A stretch of DNA of 64,000 nt from Frankia sp. AgB1.9 (GCF_016786355.1 NZ_JADWYX010000011.1:1-64000), one strand, 5' to 3'. Positions 1 through 8,999 are shown, counted from the first letter of the stretch. Program-made: numbers and translations. Notes: a model not told the origin generated them from the sequence alone.

Positions 1-76
1 CCCGCAAGTTCCTAATGACCAACTTCGTTTCGCCGAATGGTAAGTGACTCGGCGGCACGCCACAGAATGCTGCCGC

Positions 77-113
77 GGGGGGGGGGGGGGGGGGGCCGGG
101 GGCGCCCCCCCCC
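77..113. repeat. G19 / C9 homopolymer tracts
   Basis: A run of 19 G is followed by a short GC stretch and a run of nine C, just past the stop of the leftmost SDR gene. The RNA read leftward from the gene could fold into a C/G hairpin, and the G run could form a quadruplex. It may act as a terminator for the minus-strand operon. Homopolymers of this length are also error-prone in sequencing, so the exact count should not be trusted. Confidence 0.5.
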
Positions 114-151
114 GCGGCCGCCCCGGCCCAGCCTGGCCCGAAGAAGCGGGG

Positions 152-898
152 CTACGGCGCCGCGTAGCCACCGTCGACCACGATCGCCGTCCCCGTCGTC
201 CAGCGGGAGGCGTCGCTGGCCAGGTAGGAGTAGGCGCCGACCAGGTCGTCGGCCGAGCCGAGCCCCAGCGGGTGCTTCGACGCGATGGCGTCGACCGCCG
301 CCTCCGACAGCTCCTTGTGCATCCCCGACAGGAAGGTGCCGGGGCAGACCGCGTTGACCCGGATGCCGTCGCGGGCGTACTCGACCGCGGCCACCTTGGC
401 CAGCTGGATCACCCCGGCCTTGGTGACGCAGTACGGCCCGGAGTGGCTCCACGCCGTCATGCCGGCGACCGAGGCGGTCAGGATGATCGACCCGCTGCCC
501 TGCTTGCGCATCGGGCCGACCGCCGCGTGGACCGCGTTGACCGCGCCCATCACGTTGATCCGGAACGAGCGGTCCCAGTCCGCGGTCGTCAGGTTGTGGA
601 TGCGCCCGTTCTGCGCGAGCACACCGGCGTTGCTGATGAGCACGTCGAGCCGGCCGAACCGCTCCACGGCGTGGCGCACGACCGCCTCGACCTGCTCCAG
701 CTCGCCGACGTCGGCCAGCGCGGTCTCCACGGCCGCCCCGGCGCCCGCCACGCTCTCGGCCGCGGCCTTCACCGCCGCGTCGTTGACGTCGGACAGCACG
801 AGGTCGGTGTCGGGTTCGCTCGCCAGCTTGCGGACGAGGGCACCGCCGAGGGTGCCACCCGCGCCGAGGATCACAACCACGCGTCGCTGCTCGGTCAT
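152..898 (-). CDS. SDR-family NAD(P)-dependent oxidoreductase
   Basis: Encodes a 248-aa classical short-chain dehydrogenase/reductase, a cytosolic NAD(P)-dependent alcohol/ketone oxidoreductase. The cofactor motif GAGGTLGG is at residues 12-19, the structural Asn of NAG is N90, and the catalytic S143-Y156-K160 set is complete. The C-terminal VVDGGY is typical of the family. It is the last gene of the minus-strand P450/enoyl-CoA hydratase cluster, 95 bp downstream of a second SDR gene, with a 15-bp inverted repeat in that gap. A role in beta-oxidation-like or steroid/aromatic ring oxidation is inferred from the neighbours; the substrate is unknown. Confidence 0.88.
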   Translation of the reverse strand: MTEQRRVVVILGAGGTLGGALVRKLASEPDTDLVLSDVNDAAVKAAAESVAGAGAAVETALADVGELEQVEAVVRHAVERFGRLDVLISNAGVLAQNGRIHNLTTADWDRSFRINVMGAVNAVHAAVGPMRKQGSGSIILTASVAGMTAWSHSGPYCVTKAGVIQLAKVAAVEYARDGIRVNAVCPGTFLSGMHKELSEAAVDAIASKHPLGLGSADDLVGAYSYLASDASRWTTGTAIVVDGGYAAP

Positions 899-909
899 AA
901 GGCCCTCAC

Positions 910-996
910 TGAACCTTTTCCATTTATGCGCCTACCTGCTAGGCACAGCCTTTGCTGCGGACAGCCTTCTCCATGAACGGCAATGGAAAAGGTTCA
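910..996. repeat. 15-bp perfect inverted repeat, 57-nt loop
   Basis: TGAACCTTTTCCATT (910-924) is repeated exactly in inverted orientation at 982-996. It is AT-richer than its surroundings and lies between two minus-strand SDR genes; the right arm runs over the stop codon of the upstream SDR. It could be a paired operator, an RNA processing or termination hairpin, or the ends of a tiny non-autonomous element. No target-site duplication is obvious. Confidence 0.7.
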
Positions 997-1776
997 CTTG
1001 AGTAGGTAGCCGCCGTCGACGTTGAAGACGGAGCCCGTGACGAACTCGGCGGCGGCCGAGGCCAGGAACAGGTAGGTGCCGACGAGGTCGCCGGGCCGTC
1101 CCCATCGCTCCAGCGCCGTGTGGCCGAGGACAGCCTGTTCCAGCTTCTCGTTGGACTTCCAGCCGGCGGCCAGCGGCGAGTCGAACCAGCCCGGCGCCAC
1201 GACGTTCACCGTGATCCCGCCGTTGGCGAGGTCCAGGGCCAGAGCCTTGGCCATGCCGACCAGACCGGCCTTGGACGCGCTGTAGGCCGCGAGGCCGCGA
1301 GCGGGCCGCTCCCCCAGCACGGACCCGGTGAAGATCAGGCTTCCACCGTTCTTGCCCATCACCCGGGCGGCCGCCCGGGCGCCGAGGAAGGCCCCGGTGA
1401 GGTTGACCTCCAGGACGTCCCGCCAGACCTGCGGGTCGGTCTTCAGCGGGCCCGCGACGACCGGCGAGATGCCGGCGTTGCAGATCCACACGTCGACCCC
1501 GCCCCAGGCGGCCACCGTGCCGTCGGCCACCGCCTCGTTGAAGTCGGCGTCGCGCACGTCACCGCTGAACTGCAGGACCGGGCCGGGCAGGGCGGCCGCG
1601 ACCGTCTTGAGGTCTCGCTCGGTCCGCGCGACGAGGGCGACGCTGGCGCCGGCGCGCGAGAACGCGTGCGCGAGCAGCTCGCCCAGGCCGCGGCCGGCGC
1701 CGGTCAGCACCACGCGCTTGCCGCGAACGTCCCCCGGGTTGGGGAAGGTCTCGGGAATCTCGATGCGGTCCGTCAT
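994..1776 (-). CDS. SDR-family oxidoreductase
   Basis: Encodes a 260-aa classical short-chain dehydrogenase. TGAGRGLG (25-32) is the nucleotide-binding motif, NAG starts at N100, and the catalytic residues are S152, Y165 and K169. The ATG at 1776 overlaps the stop of the upstream enoyl-CoA hydratase gene as ATGA, so the two are translationally coupled. By position it could perform the 3-hydroxyacyl or ring-hydroxyl oxidation that follows the hydratase step. It shares only family-level similarity with the SDR downstream, so the two are probably not a recent duplication. Confidence 0.9.
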   Translation of the reverse strand: MTDRIEIPETFPNPGDVRGKRVVLTGAGRGLGELLAHAFSRAGASVALVARTERDLKTVAAALPGPVLQFSGDVRDADFNEAVADGTVAAWGGVDVWICNAGISPVVAGPLKTDPQVWRDVLEVNLTGAFLGARAAARVMGKNGGSLIFTGSVLGERPARGLAAYSASKAGLVGMAKALALDLANGGITVNVVAPGWFDSPLAAGWKSNEKLEQAVLGHTALERWGRPGDLVGTYLFLASAAAEFVTGSVFNVDGGYLLK

Positions 1777-2558
1777 TGCGCGCTCCATCGGGGAAGCCGC
1801 TTCTCGATGAACGCGGCGAGGCCTTCCTTGGTGTCTGCCGAGCCGAGCAGGGCGTCGAACTCCCGGTCCGACATAGCCCGCAGCGTCTCGTCGTCGGCCG
1901 TCGCGGCGGCCCGCACGACCCGCCGGCTGGCCCGCACGGCCAGCGGCGCGGCTGCGGCGATCCGCTCGGCCACCCGCAGCGCCTCGTCGAGCGAGGCGCC
2001 GGGCTCGACCAGCCGGCTGACCAGGCCGAGGGCGAACGCCCGCTGGGCGTCGATCGGCTCGCCGGTCAGGATCGCGTCCATCGCCACGGCCTGGCCGACC
2101 GCCCTGGGAAGCCGGAACAGGCCGCCGGAGGAGGCGATCAGGTTGCGCGTGACCTCCGCGAGCCCGAAGGCGGACCGCGTGCTCGCCACCACCACGTCGG
2201 CGGCCAGGACGATCTCCAGGCCGCCGGCGGTGGCCAGCCCGTCGACCGCGACGACGACCGGCTTGGCCCGCTCGCGGAACGTGAAGCCCGCGAAGCCGCC
2301 CCGCTCGGTGAACAGGGTGTCGAGCTGGCCCGACTCGATCGCCTTGAGGTCCGCGCCGGCGCAGAACACCGGCCGGACCTGCCCCGCGGAGTTGGCGCAC
2401 AGCACGCCGACCCACAGGTCGGGGTCGTTCTCCAGGGTGTCGATCGCCGACTCCAGGGCGGCGGCGACGTCATGGTTGACGGCGTTGCGCGCCTCGGGCC
2501 GGTTCAGTGTGATCACCGCGACGCGTCCCCGCGTCTCGATGAGGACGGCGTCAGTCAC
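1773..2558 (-). CDS. enoyl-CoA hydratase/isomerase (crotonase) family
   Basis: Encodes a 261-aa crotonase-fold protein of usual length. It hydrates or isomerises enoyl-CoA thioesters. The oxyanion-hole segment CAGADLKA and the second conserved block around ASSGGLFRLPRAVG are visible. Its start overlaps the ferredoxin gene by 8 bp and its stop overlaps the SDR start, so it is the centre of a tightly packed operon: P450, ferredoxin, crotonase, SDR, SDR. The precise reaction (hydratase, isomerase or ring hydrolase) cannot be set from sequence alone. Confidence 0.88.
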   Translation of the reverse strand: MTDAVLIETRGRVAVITLNRPEARNAVNHDVAAALESAIDTLENDPDLWVGVLCANSAGQVRPVFCAGADLKAIESGQLDTLFTERGGFAGFTFRERAKPVVVAVDGLATAGGLEIVLAADVVVASTRSAFGLAEVTRNLIASSGGLFRLPRAVGQAVAMDAILTGEPIDAQRAFALGLVSRLVEPGASLDEALRVAERIAAAAPLAVRASRRVVRAAATADDETLRAMSDREFDALLGSADTKEGLAAFIEKRLPRWSAQ

Positions 2559-2745
2559 GGGCGACCGAGATGGCCTGCGTCGGGCAGCCGGTCACCGCGC
2601 TGGTCAGCTCCGCGTCGGAGTCACCGTCGGGGTCGACGACGGTCGCGATCGCGTCGTCGTCCAGGTCGAAGGTGTTCGACGCGTAGATGAGGCACTGGCC
2701 GGAACCCATGCACAGGTCACGGTCGATCGTTATGGCACGAGCCAC
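2551..2745 (-). CDS. 3Fe-4S type ferredoxin, P450 partner
   Basis: Encodes a 64-aa ferredoxin with cysteines at C12, C18 and C54 (CMGSGQC and GCPTQAI). This three-cysteine pattern is that of the actinobacterial [3Fe-4S] ferredoxins which pass electrons to bacterial P450s. It lies 30 bp downstream of the P450 gene and overlaps the crotonase gene by 8 bp. A redox partner role for the neighbouring P450 is the straightforward inference; no ferredoxin reductase is in the window. Confidence 0.92.
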   Translation of the reverse strand: MARAITIDRDLCMGSGQCLIYASNTFDLDDDAIATVVDPDGDSDAELTSAVTGCPTQAISVARD

Positions 2746-2775
2746 GTTGGTCCCTCCCGAGGGGCCTCGTCGGCG

Positions 2776-4050
2776 TCAGGCAGTGGGGGTCAGCTCCACA
2801 TGCAGGTTCATCAGGCCGTGGAACAGGTACGTCGGCATGTACTGGTAGCGACGCGCGTCGGCCGGCCCGTGGGCCTCTTCGGAGATCGTGATCGCCGAGG
2901 TGCGGTCGAAGAGCCGCTCCAGCACGATGCGGACCTCGGAGCGGGCCAGCGGCGCGCCTGGGCAGGTGTGCGCGCCGTGCCCGAAGGCCAGGTGCCGGCG
3001 CGCGTTCGGGCGCTGGATCTGGAGCTCGTCCGGGTTCTCGAACTGGCGCCCGTCCCGGCCGGTCGCGGTGTGCATCAGCAGGACGACGGTCCCGGCGGGC
3101 AGGTCGACGCCACCCACGCTGGTCGTCTTGCGCACCAGCCGGAAGGCGCTCTTGATCGGCCCCTCCAGGCGCAGCGCCTCCTCGATGAAGCGCGGGATGA
3201 GGTCGCGGTTGTCGCGCAGCTGCTGCTGCAGCTCCGGGCTGTCGCCGAGCAGCCGCAGGCAGGCGCCGAGCAGGCGCACGGTGGTCTCCTGGCCGGCGGC
3301 GAACATGTTGGCGCCGATCCGGGCCACGTCGAGCAGGTCGGGGGTGCTCCCGTCGGGGAACGTCGCCTCCGCCATGCCGGTCAGGACGTCACCCTGGGGC
3401 TCGGTCCGCCGCGCGCCGATCCGCTCGATGAAGTAGTCGTAGATCGGGTCCAGGGTGTGGTGCCCGGCGTTGGCGCCGCTGACGTTGCCGGGCATGTCAC
3501 CGATCCCGGTCGCCTCCAGCAGCTGCGGGTGGTCCTCCTCGGGCACCCCGAGCAGGTCGGCGATGACGAGCAGCGTGTAGGGCTGGGCGAAGTCGTTGAT
3601 GAACTCGCAGCTGCCCTTCGCGAGGATCACGTCGAGCTGGCGGTCGGCCAGCCGCCACATGAACTCCTCGTTCTCCTTGAGCCGCTTCGGCGTGATCAGG
3701 CCCATCAGCAGCGCGCGGTGGAACGTGTGCTTCGGCGGGTCGAAGGTGACCAGCTGGTCGCTCTGCGGCAGCGCGTCGCGGTGCGCCTCGATCAGCTCGG
3801 AGATGTCGTCGCCGACGCCCTTGATCGGGACGGGGAAGGCCGGCCGCGGCCCGGCGATCAGGTTGCAGGACGAGAACGTGTCCGGGTCGCGGAAGACGGT
3901 CAGCGCCTCCTCCCAGCCGGAGACCATCGCGACGCCGTAGTTCGGCTCCAGCCAGATCGGGCGGTCGGACAGCAAAAAGTTGAAGTACGCCCAGGGGTCG
4001 ACCGCGACCTGCGGGTCGCGGAAGAAGTTGACCGTGCTCAGGTCCGTCAT
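2776..4050 (-). CDS. cytochrome P450
   Basis: Encodes a 424-aa soluble bacterial P450. The I-helix oxygen-binding motif AGQETT, the ExxR region (EEALRLEGP) and the haem-ligand loop FGHGAHTCPGAPLAR are all intact. It is the first gene of the operon with its own 3Fe-4S ferredoxin directly downstream. Hydroxylation of a lipid, steroid or terpenoid intermediate is plausible given the beta-oxidation-type genes that follow. The substrate is unknown. Confidence 0.93.
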   Translation of the reverse strand: MTDLSTVNFFRDPQVAVDPWAYFNFLLSDRPIWLEPNYGVAMVSGWEEALTVFRDPDTFSSCNLIAGPRPAFPVPIKGVGDDISELIEAHRDALPQSDQLVTFDPPKHTFHRALLMGLITPKRLKENEEFMWRLADRQLDVILAKGSCEFINDFAQPYTLLVIADLLGVPEEDHPQLLEATGIGDMPGNVSGANAGHHTLDPIYDYFIERIGARRTEPQGDVLTGMAEATFPDGSTPDLLDVARIGANMFAAGQETTVRLLGACLRLLGDSPELQQQLRDNRDLIPRFIEEALRLEGPIKSAFRLVRKTTSVGGVDLPAGTVVLLMHTATGRDGRQFENPDELQIQRPNARRHLAFGHGAHTCPGAPLARSEVRIVLERLFDRTSAITISEEAHGPADARRYQYMPTYLFHGLMNLHVELTPTA

Positions 4051-4202
4051 CTGGCTGCTCCGCTTCGGTCGTGCTCGGGTCGGGGGGCGGGGTCTGTCTC
4101 ATCCGGCCGGCTGGCGCCCCGGTCAGCCGGCGGGGTGGTGGTCCTGGTCGTCGCGGCCGCGCGCCGTCGGACCAGACGCGGGCCCCTGTCGTGGCCCGCG
4201 TC

Positions 4203-4220
4203 CCGGGTCCGCGGACCCGG
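4203..4220. terminator. 18-bp perfect palindrome between E1 and P450 genes
   Basis: CCGGGTCCGCGGACCCGG is a perfect palindrome in the 224-bp gap downstream of the E1 gene and upstream of the P450 operon. Further GGGCCCGG-type inverted units follow up to 4262. No T tract follows, which is normal for actinobacteria. It could end E1 transcription or serve as an operator for the P450 operon. Confidence 0.45.
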
Positions 4221-4274
4221 CGAGGGCCCGGAGACCGATCGCGGGCCCGGAGACCGGGCCGGGTCCGCGTGGGG

Positions 4275-6245
4275 CTAGGCGCCGGCTGACTCGCGCACCG
4301 CCGCGGCGATCCGTTCGACGCTCGGCAGCCAGGCGCGTTCGAGCGACGGCGCGTAGGGCGCCGGCGTCGCCTCGGCCCCGACCCGGATCACGGGGGCGTC
4401 GAGCGTCCAGAAGCCCTCGCGCACCGCGGCCGCGGCGAGCTCCGCCCCCACCCCGAACGGCGTCACCGCCTCGTGCGCGATGACGAGCCGGTTCGTCCTG
4501 GCCAGCGAGGCGAGCACCGTCTCGTAGTCGAGCGGCGCGATCGTCCGCAGGTCGATGACCTCGACGCTGATCCCCTCGGCGGCCAGCTGCTCGGCGGCCG
4601 TCAGGCAGTCGTTCACCATCCGCGAGTAGGACACCAGCGTGACGTCCGTCCCCGGCCGGCGGATGGCGGCCTTGCCGAGCGGCACCAGCGCGTCCGGCTC
4701 GGGCCGCGGCCCCTTGCGACCGTAGAGCAGGCGGTTCTCGATGAAGATCACCGGGTTGGGGTCACGGATCGCGGCGCGCAGGAGTCCGTAGGTCTCCGCC
4801 GGCGTCGACGGCATGACGACGGTGAGCCCGGGGATGTGCGCGAGCAGGGCCTCCAGGCTTTGCGAGTGCTGGCTGCCGGACGAGCGCCCGGCCCCGAACT
4901 GGGTCCGGATCACCAGCGGCAGGCTGACCGCCCCGCCGCTCATGAAGCGCAGCTTCGCGGCCTGGTTCATGATCTGGTCGAGGCAGACGCCGATGAAGTC
5001 GAGGTACATGACCTCGACCACCGGCCGCATCCCGGCCATCGCCGCCCCGACCGCCGTGCCGATGACCGCGCTCTCCGAGATCGGCGTGTCCCGCACCCGG
5101 CCCGGGTACCGCGCGGCGAGCTTGCGGGTGAGGCCGAAGACGTTGCCACCGGCCCCGACGTCGATGCCCGCGACGAAGACGTCCGGGTCGTGGCCGAGCT
5201 CGTAGTCGAGCGCCTCGTGCACCGCGTCCATCGTCCGGAAGATCTCGCCCGTCGGCGCAGGTGGCTCGGCCACGGCCTCCCGCGGGCTGGAGACGAAGTG
5301 GTGCAGCGTCTCCGGCTCCGGCTCGGGTGCCTCGGAGGCCGCCGCGACTGCCTTTTCGATCTGCTCGTCGATCTCCCGGTCGATCGCCGCGACCTGCGTC
5401 GGCGCCATCCGGCGCGCGAGGACCACCAGCGGGTCGCGGGCCTTCCAGGTGTCGACCTCGGCGACGTCCCGGTAGGCCTCGGGGTCGCCCTCGTAGTGGC
5501 CGTGCCACCGGTAGGTCTCGGCCTCGAAGAGCAGCGGCCGAGCGCCGAGGCGCATGTCCCGCACATGCCGGGACATGGCCTGCGCCACGGCGACGACGTC
5601 GTTGCCGTCGACGTGCGCGTACCGGATGCCGTAGCCCTGTGCCCGGTCCGCAAGCGACGAGCGGCTCTGGTCGGCGGCCGGCGAGAACTCGGCGTAGTGG
5701 TTGTTCTCGCACAGGAAGATGACCGGCAGGTCCCAGACCGAGGCGAGGTTGACCGCCTCGTGGAACATGCCCTGGCCGACCGCGCCGTCCCCGAAGAACG
5801 CGACGACCACCCCGCCCGACGCGCGCAGCTGGGCCGCGGTGGCCGCGCCGGCCGCGATCGGCAACCCGGCGGCGACGATGCCGTTCGCGCCGAAGATGCC
5901 CCGGCGCGGGTCGGCGATGTGCATCGAGCCGCCGCGGCCGCGGTTCGTACCGGTCTCGCGCCCCATCAGCTCGGCGAACATCTCGGTGACGTCGAGGCCC
6001 TTGGCGATGCAGTGCCCGTGGCCGCGGTGGGTGGAGGTGATCACGTCCCGGTCGTCCAGGGGCCAGCACGCCCCGACGGCCGAGGCCTCCTGGCCGATCG
6101 ACAGGTGCAGGAAGCCAGGGATCTGGCTGTCGCGGTAAAGCACCGACGCGCGTTCCTCGAAGCGTCGGATCAGCCGCATCCGCCGGTAGAGCTCACCCAG
6201 CGTCGCCGGGTCGAGACCGGCCTCTTCCACGTCGATGGACGTCAC
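4275..6245 (-). CDS. fused thiamine-diphosphate dehydrogenase E1 alpha/beta (acetoin/2-oxoacid type)
   Basis: Encodes a 656-aa fusion of the two E1 subunits that are usually separate. The N-terminal half (about 1-330) is the alpha subunit with the ThDP site GDGAVGQG followed by CENNHYAE. The C-terminal half (about 345-656) is the transketolase-like beta subunit, with ISESAVIG and QFGAGRSSG blocks. The GTG at 6245 is chosen because GGAAGGAAGG lies about 10 nt upstream; an upstream reading frame extends further but lacks such a site. E1 decarboxylates a 2-oxo substrate and hands the acyl group to a lipoyl E2. No E2 or E3 gene is adjacent, so it may borrow subunits or act without them. Confidence 0.88.
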   Translation of the reverse strand: MTSIDVEEAGLDPATLGELYRRMRLIRRFEERASVLYRDSQIPGFLHLSIGQEASAVGACWPLDDRDVITSTHRGHGHCIAKGLDVTEMFAELMGRETGTNRGRGGSMHIADPRRGIFGANGIVAAGLPIAAGAATAAQLRASGGVVVAFFGDGAVGQGMFHEAVNLASVWDLPVIFLCENNHYAEFSPAADQSRSSLADRAQGYGIRYAHVDGNDVVAVAQAMSRHVRDMRLGARPLLFEAETYRWHGHYEGDPEAYRDVAEVDTWKARDPLVVLARRMAPTQVAAIDREIDEQIEKAVAAASEAPEPEPETLHHFVSSPREAVAEPPAPTGEIFRTMDAVHEALDYELGHDPDVFVAGIDVGAGGNVFGLTRKLAARYPGRVRDTPISESAVIGTAVGAAMAGMRPVVEVMYLDFIGVCLDQIMNQAAKLRFMSGGAVSLPLVIRTQFGAGRSSGSQHSQSLEALLAHIPGLTVVMPSTPAETYGLLRAAIRDPNPVIFIENRLLYGRKGPRPEPDALVPLGKAAIRRPGTDVTLVSYSRMVNDCLTAAEQLAAEGISVEVIDLRTIAPLDYETVLASLARTNRLVIAHEAVTPFGVGAELAAAAVREGFWTLDAPVIRVGAEATPAPYAPSLERAWLPSVERIAAAVRESAGA

Positions 6246-6337
6246 CGCCTGCTGCCTTCCTTCCGGCCTGTGTGGCCTTTGGCCAAGAGCGGGCCCAGTG
6301 GCCAGGGGCCAGGTGCGGGCCCGCTTGGGGTGACCGC

Positions 6338-6376
6338 TTGACATCGAGCGACAACGCGCCATTCTTGTACCGCTCG
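6338..6376 (+). promoter_or_regulatory. putative promoter/operator before acyl-CoA dehydrogenase
   Basis: TTGACA at 6338-6343 is a good -35 hexamer in the divergent gap between the E1 and acyl-CoA dehydrogenase genes. An inverted pair CGAGCG/CGCTCG (6345-6350 and 6371-6376) brackets the expected -10 area. This could be a regulator site that controls both directions. Confidence 0.4.
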
Positions 6377-6415
6377 TTCCAAAACACAACCCTTTGCAGC
6401 TGCGGGAAGGCGACC

Positions 6416-7576
6416 ATGGACTTCGATCTCCCCGAGGAGACGCTCGCCCTGCAACGCGTGTGCCGAGAGTTCGCGGCCAAGGAGATCGAGCCGTACGCGG
6501 CCGACTGGAGCGAGCGCGAGTACTTCCCGGCCGAGCTGTTCGGCAAGCTGGCCGATCTCGGCGTCATGGGCATGCTGATCGACGAGGAGTACGGCGGCAC
6601 CAACGCCGGCTACGTCAACTACGTGGCCGCGATGGAGGCCATCGGCGGGGCCGACCAGTCGATCGCGGCCGCCTGGAACGCCCACTCGACGATCGCCTCG
6701 CTGCCGCTGGCCGCGTTCGGCACGCCCGAGCAGAAGAAGCGTTGGCTGGAGCCGCTCGCGACCGGCCGCAAGCTCGGCGCCTTCGGCCTGACCGAGCCGA
6801 CCGCCGGCTCCGACGCCGCGTCCATCCGGACCCAGGCTCGCCGGGACAACGGCGGCTGGCTGATCAACGGCACCAAGATGTTCATCACCAACGCGGGGAC
6901 GCCGATCAGCCTCGGCGTCACGATCCTCGCGGTCACCGGCGTCTCGGACGACGGCAAGAAGCGCTACGGCACGTTCTTCATCCCGGACGGCACCGCGGGC
7001 TACGAAAAGGGCAACGCGCTGCGCAAGCTCGGCTGGCACGCGATGGACACCCGCGAGCTGGTCTTCCGCGACTGCTGGATCCCCGACGACCACCTGATCG
7101 GCGAGGAGGGCAACGGTCTGCGCCAGTTCCTGGAGGTGCTCGACGGCGGACGGATCAGCGTGGCGGCGCTCGGCCTCTCGCTGGCGCAGACCGCGCTCGA
7201 CCTGGCGCTGCGCCACGCGAACGAGCGCGAGCAGTTCGGCTCCAAGCTCAGCCGGTTCCAGGCGATCGGGCACAAGCTCGCCGACATGGCCACCGAGATC
7301 GAGGCCGGCCGCGCGCTCGTCTACCGCGCCGCGTGGCTCGGTGACCAGGGCCGGCCGTTCAGCAAGGAGGCGGCGATGGCGAAGCTCTACACCTCCGAGC
7401 TCGCCAACCGTGCGGCCAGCGCGAGCGTGCAGATCCACGGCGGCTACGGCTACGTGCGCGAGTCCGCGATCTCCCGGTTCTACGCCGACGCCAAGGTCCT
7501 GGAGATCGGCGAGGGCACCAGCGAGATCCAGCGCAACGTCATCGCGAGGATGATCACGACGACCCCTCGCCGTTGA
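6416..7576 (+). CDS. acyl-CoA dehydrogenase
   Basis: Encodes a 386-aa flavoprotein that oxidises an acyl-CoA to the 2-enoyl-CoA. The signature FGLTEPTAGSD and the C-terminal block EIGEGTSEIQR, which carries the usual catalytic Glu, are present, and the length is typical. The ATG at 6416 has GGGAAGG 10-15 nt upstream. It is transcribed away from the E1 gene and probably belongs functionally to the same degradation set as the crotonase and SDR genes. Confidence 0.93.
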   Translation: MDFDLPEETLALQRVCREFAAKEIEPYAADWSEREYFPAELFGKLADLGVMGMLIDEEYGGTNAGYVNYVAAMEAIGGADQSIAAAWNAHSTIASLPLAAFGTPEQKKRWLEPLATGRKLGAFGLTEPTAGSDAASIRTQARRDNGGWLINGTKMFITNAGTPISLGVTILAVTGVSDDGKKRYGTFFIPDGTAGYEKGNALRKLGWHAMDTRELVFRDCWIPDDHLIGEEGNGLRQFLEVLDGGRISVAALGLSLAQTALDLALRHANEREQFGSKLSRFQAIGHKLADMATEIEAGRALVYRAAWLGDQGRPFSKEAAMAKLYTSELANRAASASVQIHGGYGYVRESAISRFYADAKVLEIGEGTSEIQRNVIARMITTTPRR

Positions 7577-7642
7577 CCTGCGGGAACGCGCCAGGGGCTC
7601 GCACGCGGCCGCGTCCCCAAATTACTTTGAAGGCCAACAGTC

Positions 7643-7672
7643 TTGACTCCGCCTATCGGGCGGGCGTAGACA
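7643..7672 (+). promoter_or_regulatory. putative sigma-70-like promoter of amidohydrolase
   Basis: TTGACT (7643-7648) and TAGACA (7667-7672) are separated by 18 nt, 45 bp before the amidohydrolase start. A GACCGGTC palindrome lies between the -10 box and the gene and may be an operator. Confidence 0.45.
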
Positions 7673-7716
7673 GGATTCGACCGGTCGGTACAGCCCGACC
7701 CGATGGGGTGGTGTGA

Positions 7717-8964
7717 ATGTCCAAGGACTTCGTCGTCTCGGCCGATGGGCACATCCTGGAGCCGATCGACCTCTTCAAGACCCGCATGCCGGAGCACCTG
7801 CGCGAGCGTGCGGTGTGGGAAGAGGACTTCGAGGTCGAGCCGCTGGTCGAGGGCGGCGCCCGGGTCTTCCGGCGCCTGCACACGCCCGGCTTCGACGGCT
7901 GGACGATCTCCCGCTACCGGCAGACCTCCGGCCGCACGCCCGAGGGCGACCCGGAGCACATCATCGAGGACCTCGACTCCGACGGCGTCGACGCCTGCGT
8001 CATGCACCCGAACCTGTCGATCTTCGGGCTGTACTCCGACGACCACGAGCTCTCGATCGCGCACGCCCGGGTCTACAACGGGTACCTCATCGAGCGGTTC
8101 CTGCCGTACCGGGACCGGATCGCCCCGACCTGCCCGATCCCGCTGACCGACATCGACGACGCGGTCGCCGAGATCGAGCGGGTCACGAGCGCGGGCTTCA
8201 AGACGCTGCTGCTGCCGGGCATCCCGCCGACCACGTACTGGGACCCCGAGCTGGACCGGGTCTGGAACGCCGCCAGGGACGGCGGCGCGCAGATCTTCTT
8301 CCACACCCAGACCGGTGGCGTGAAGATGAAGAACCCGTCGTCCTCGACGATGCGGGTCGTCAAGGAGAACGCGCGGCAGGTGAACCAGCCGGTCACCGCG
8401 AAGTCCGCCGCCGAGCGGCTCTACACCCAGTCCGTCCTGTCGACGCTCGTGCCGCAGAAGGTGATCTGCGACCTGATCGGCGCCGGCGTGCCCGAGCGCT
8501 TCCCCGAGCTGCACTTCAGCCTCATCGAGTTCAACGCGCACTGGCTGAGCTCGCTGGTCGGCGCCATGGACAAGGCGTGGACGACCGGCATCGGCCAGGA
8601 CCAGGACTGGTGGATCGGCTCCTGGGACGACGACGCCCCGGCGACCGTCGAGGGCCAGAGCACGATGTCCCGGATCTTCCTGCTGAACGAGAAGTGGCCC
8701 TACCCGCTGATGCCGAGCGAGTACGTCCAGCGCCAGTTCCACGTGTCGTTCTCTGACGACCCGGCCGCCGTCGCCGCCCGCCACGTCACCGGCGTCAGCT
8801 CCCTGATCTGGGGCAGCGACTATCCGCACGCGGAGGGCACGTTCCGGCGCAGCCAGGAACTCATCGCCGACCAGTTCAAGGGCGTCCCGGACGCCGAGCG
8901 CAAGGCGATCGTCGGCGGCACCCTGGCCGACGTCCTCGGCTTCAAGCAGCCGGCCACGGTCTGA
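7717..8964 (+). CDS. amidohydrolase-family (amidohydrolase 2) metal-dependent hydrolase/decarboxylase
   Basis: Encodes a 415-aa TIM-barrel amidohydrolase. The N-terminal ADGHILEP carries the metal-binding region in the form seen in the ACMSD-like/amidohydrolase 2 group, and the C-terminal block WGSDYPHAEGTF supplies the late Asp and His. Members hydrolyse or decarboxylate ring-derived acids. It is followed by MarR and extradiol dioxygenase genes on the same strand, which fits aromatic breakdown. The substrate is not defined. Confidence 0.87.
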   Translation: MSKDFVVSADGHILEPIDLFKTRMPEHLRERAVWEEDFEVEPLVEGGARVFRRLHTPGFDGWTISRYRQTSGRTPEGDPEHIIEDLDSDGVDACVMHPNLSIFGLYSDDHELSIAHARVYNGYLIERFLPYRDRIAPTCPIPLTDIDDAVAEIERVTSAGFKTLLLPGIPPTTYWDPELDRVWNAARDGGAQIFFHTQTGGVKMKNPSSSTMRVVKENARQVNQPVTAKSAAERLYTQSVLSTLVPQKVICDLIGAGVPERFPELHFSLIEFNAHWLSSLVGAMDKAWTTGIGQDQDWWIGSWDDDAPATVEGQSTMSRIFLLNEKWPYPLMPSEYVQRQFHVSFSDDPAAVAARHVTGVSSLIWGSDYPHAEGTFRRSQELIADQFKGVPDAERKAIVGGTLADVLGFKQPATV

Positions 8965-8999
8965 TCCGGCGAGCCTGACACCGCGCTAGCCTGATTTCG

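Noticed and set aside
1120-4278. Very long plus-strand open frame opposite the SDR, crotonase, ferredoxin and P450 genes
   Set aside because: It is arginine/histidine-rich with no domain pattern, and the minus strand carries clear enzyme motifs. Long antisense frames are expected in high-GC DNA.
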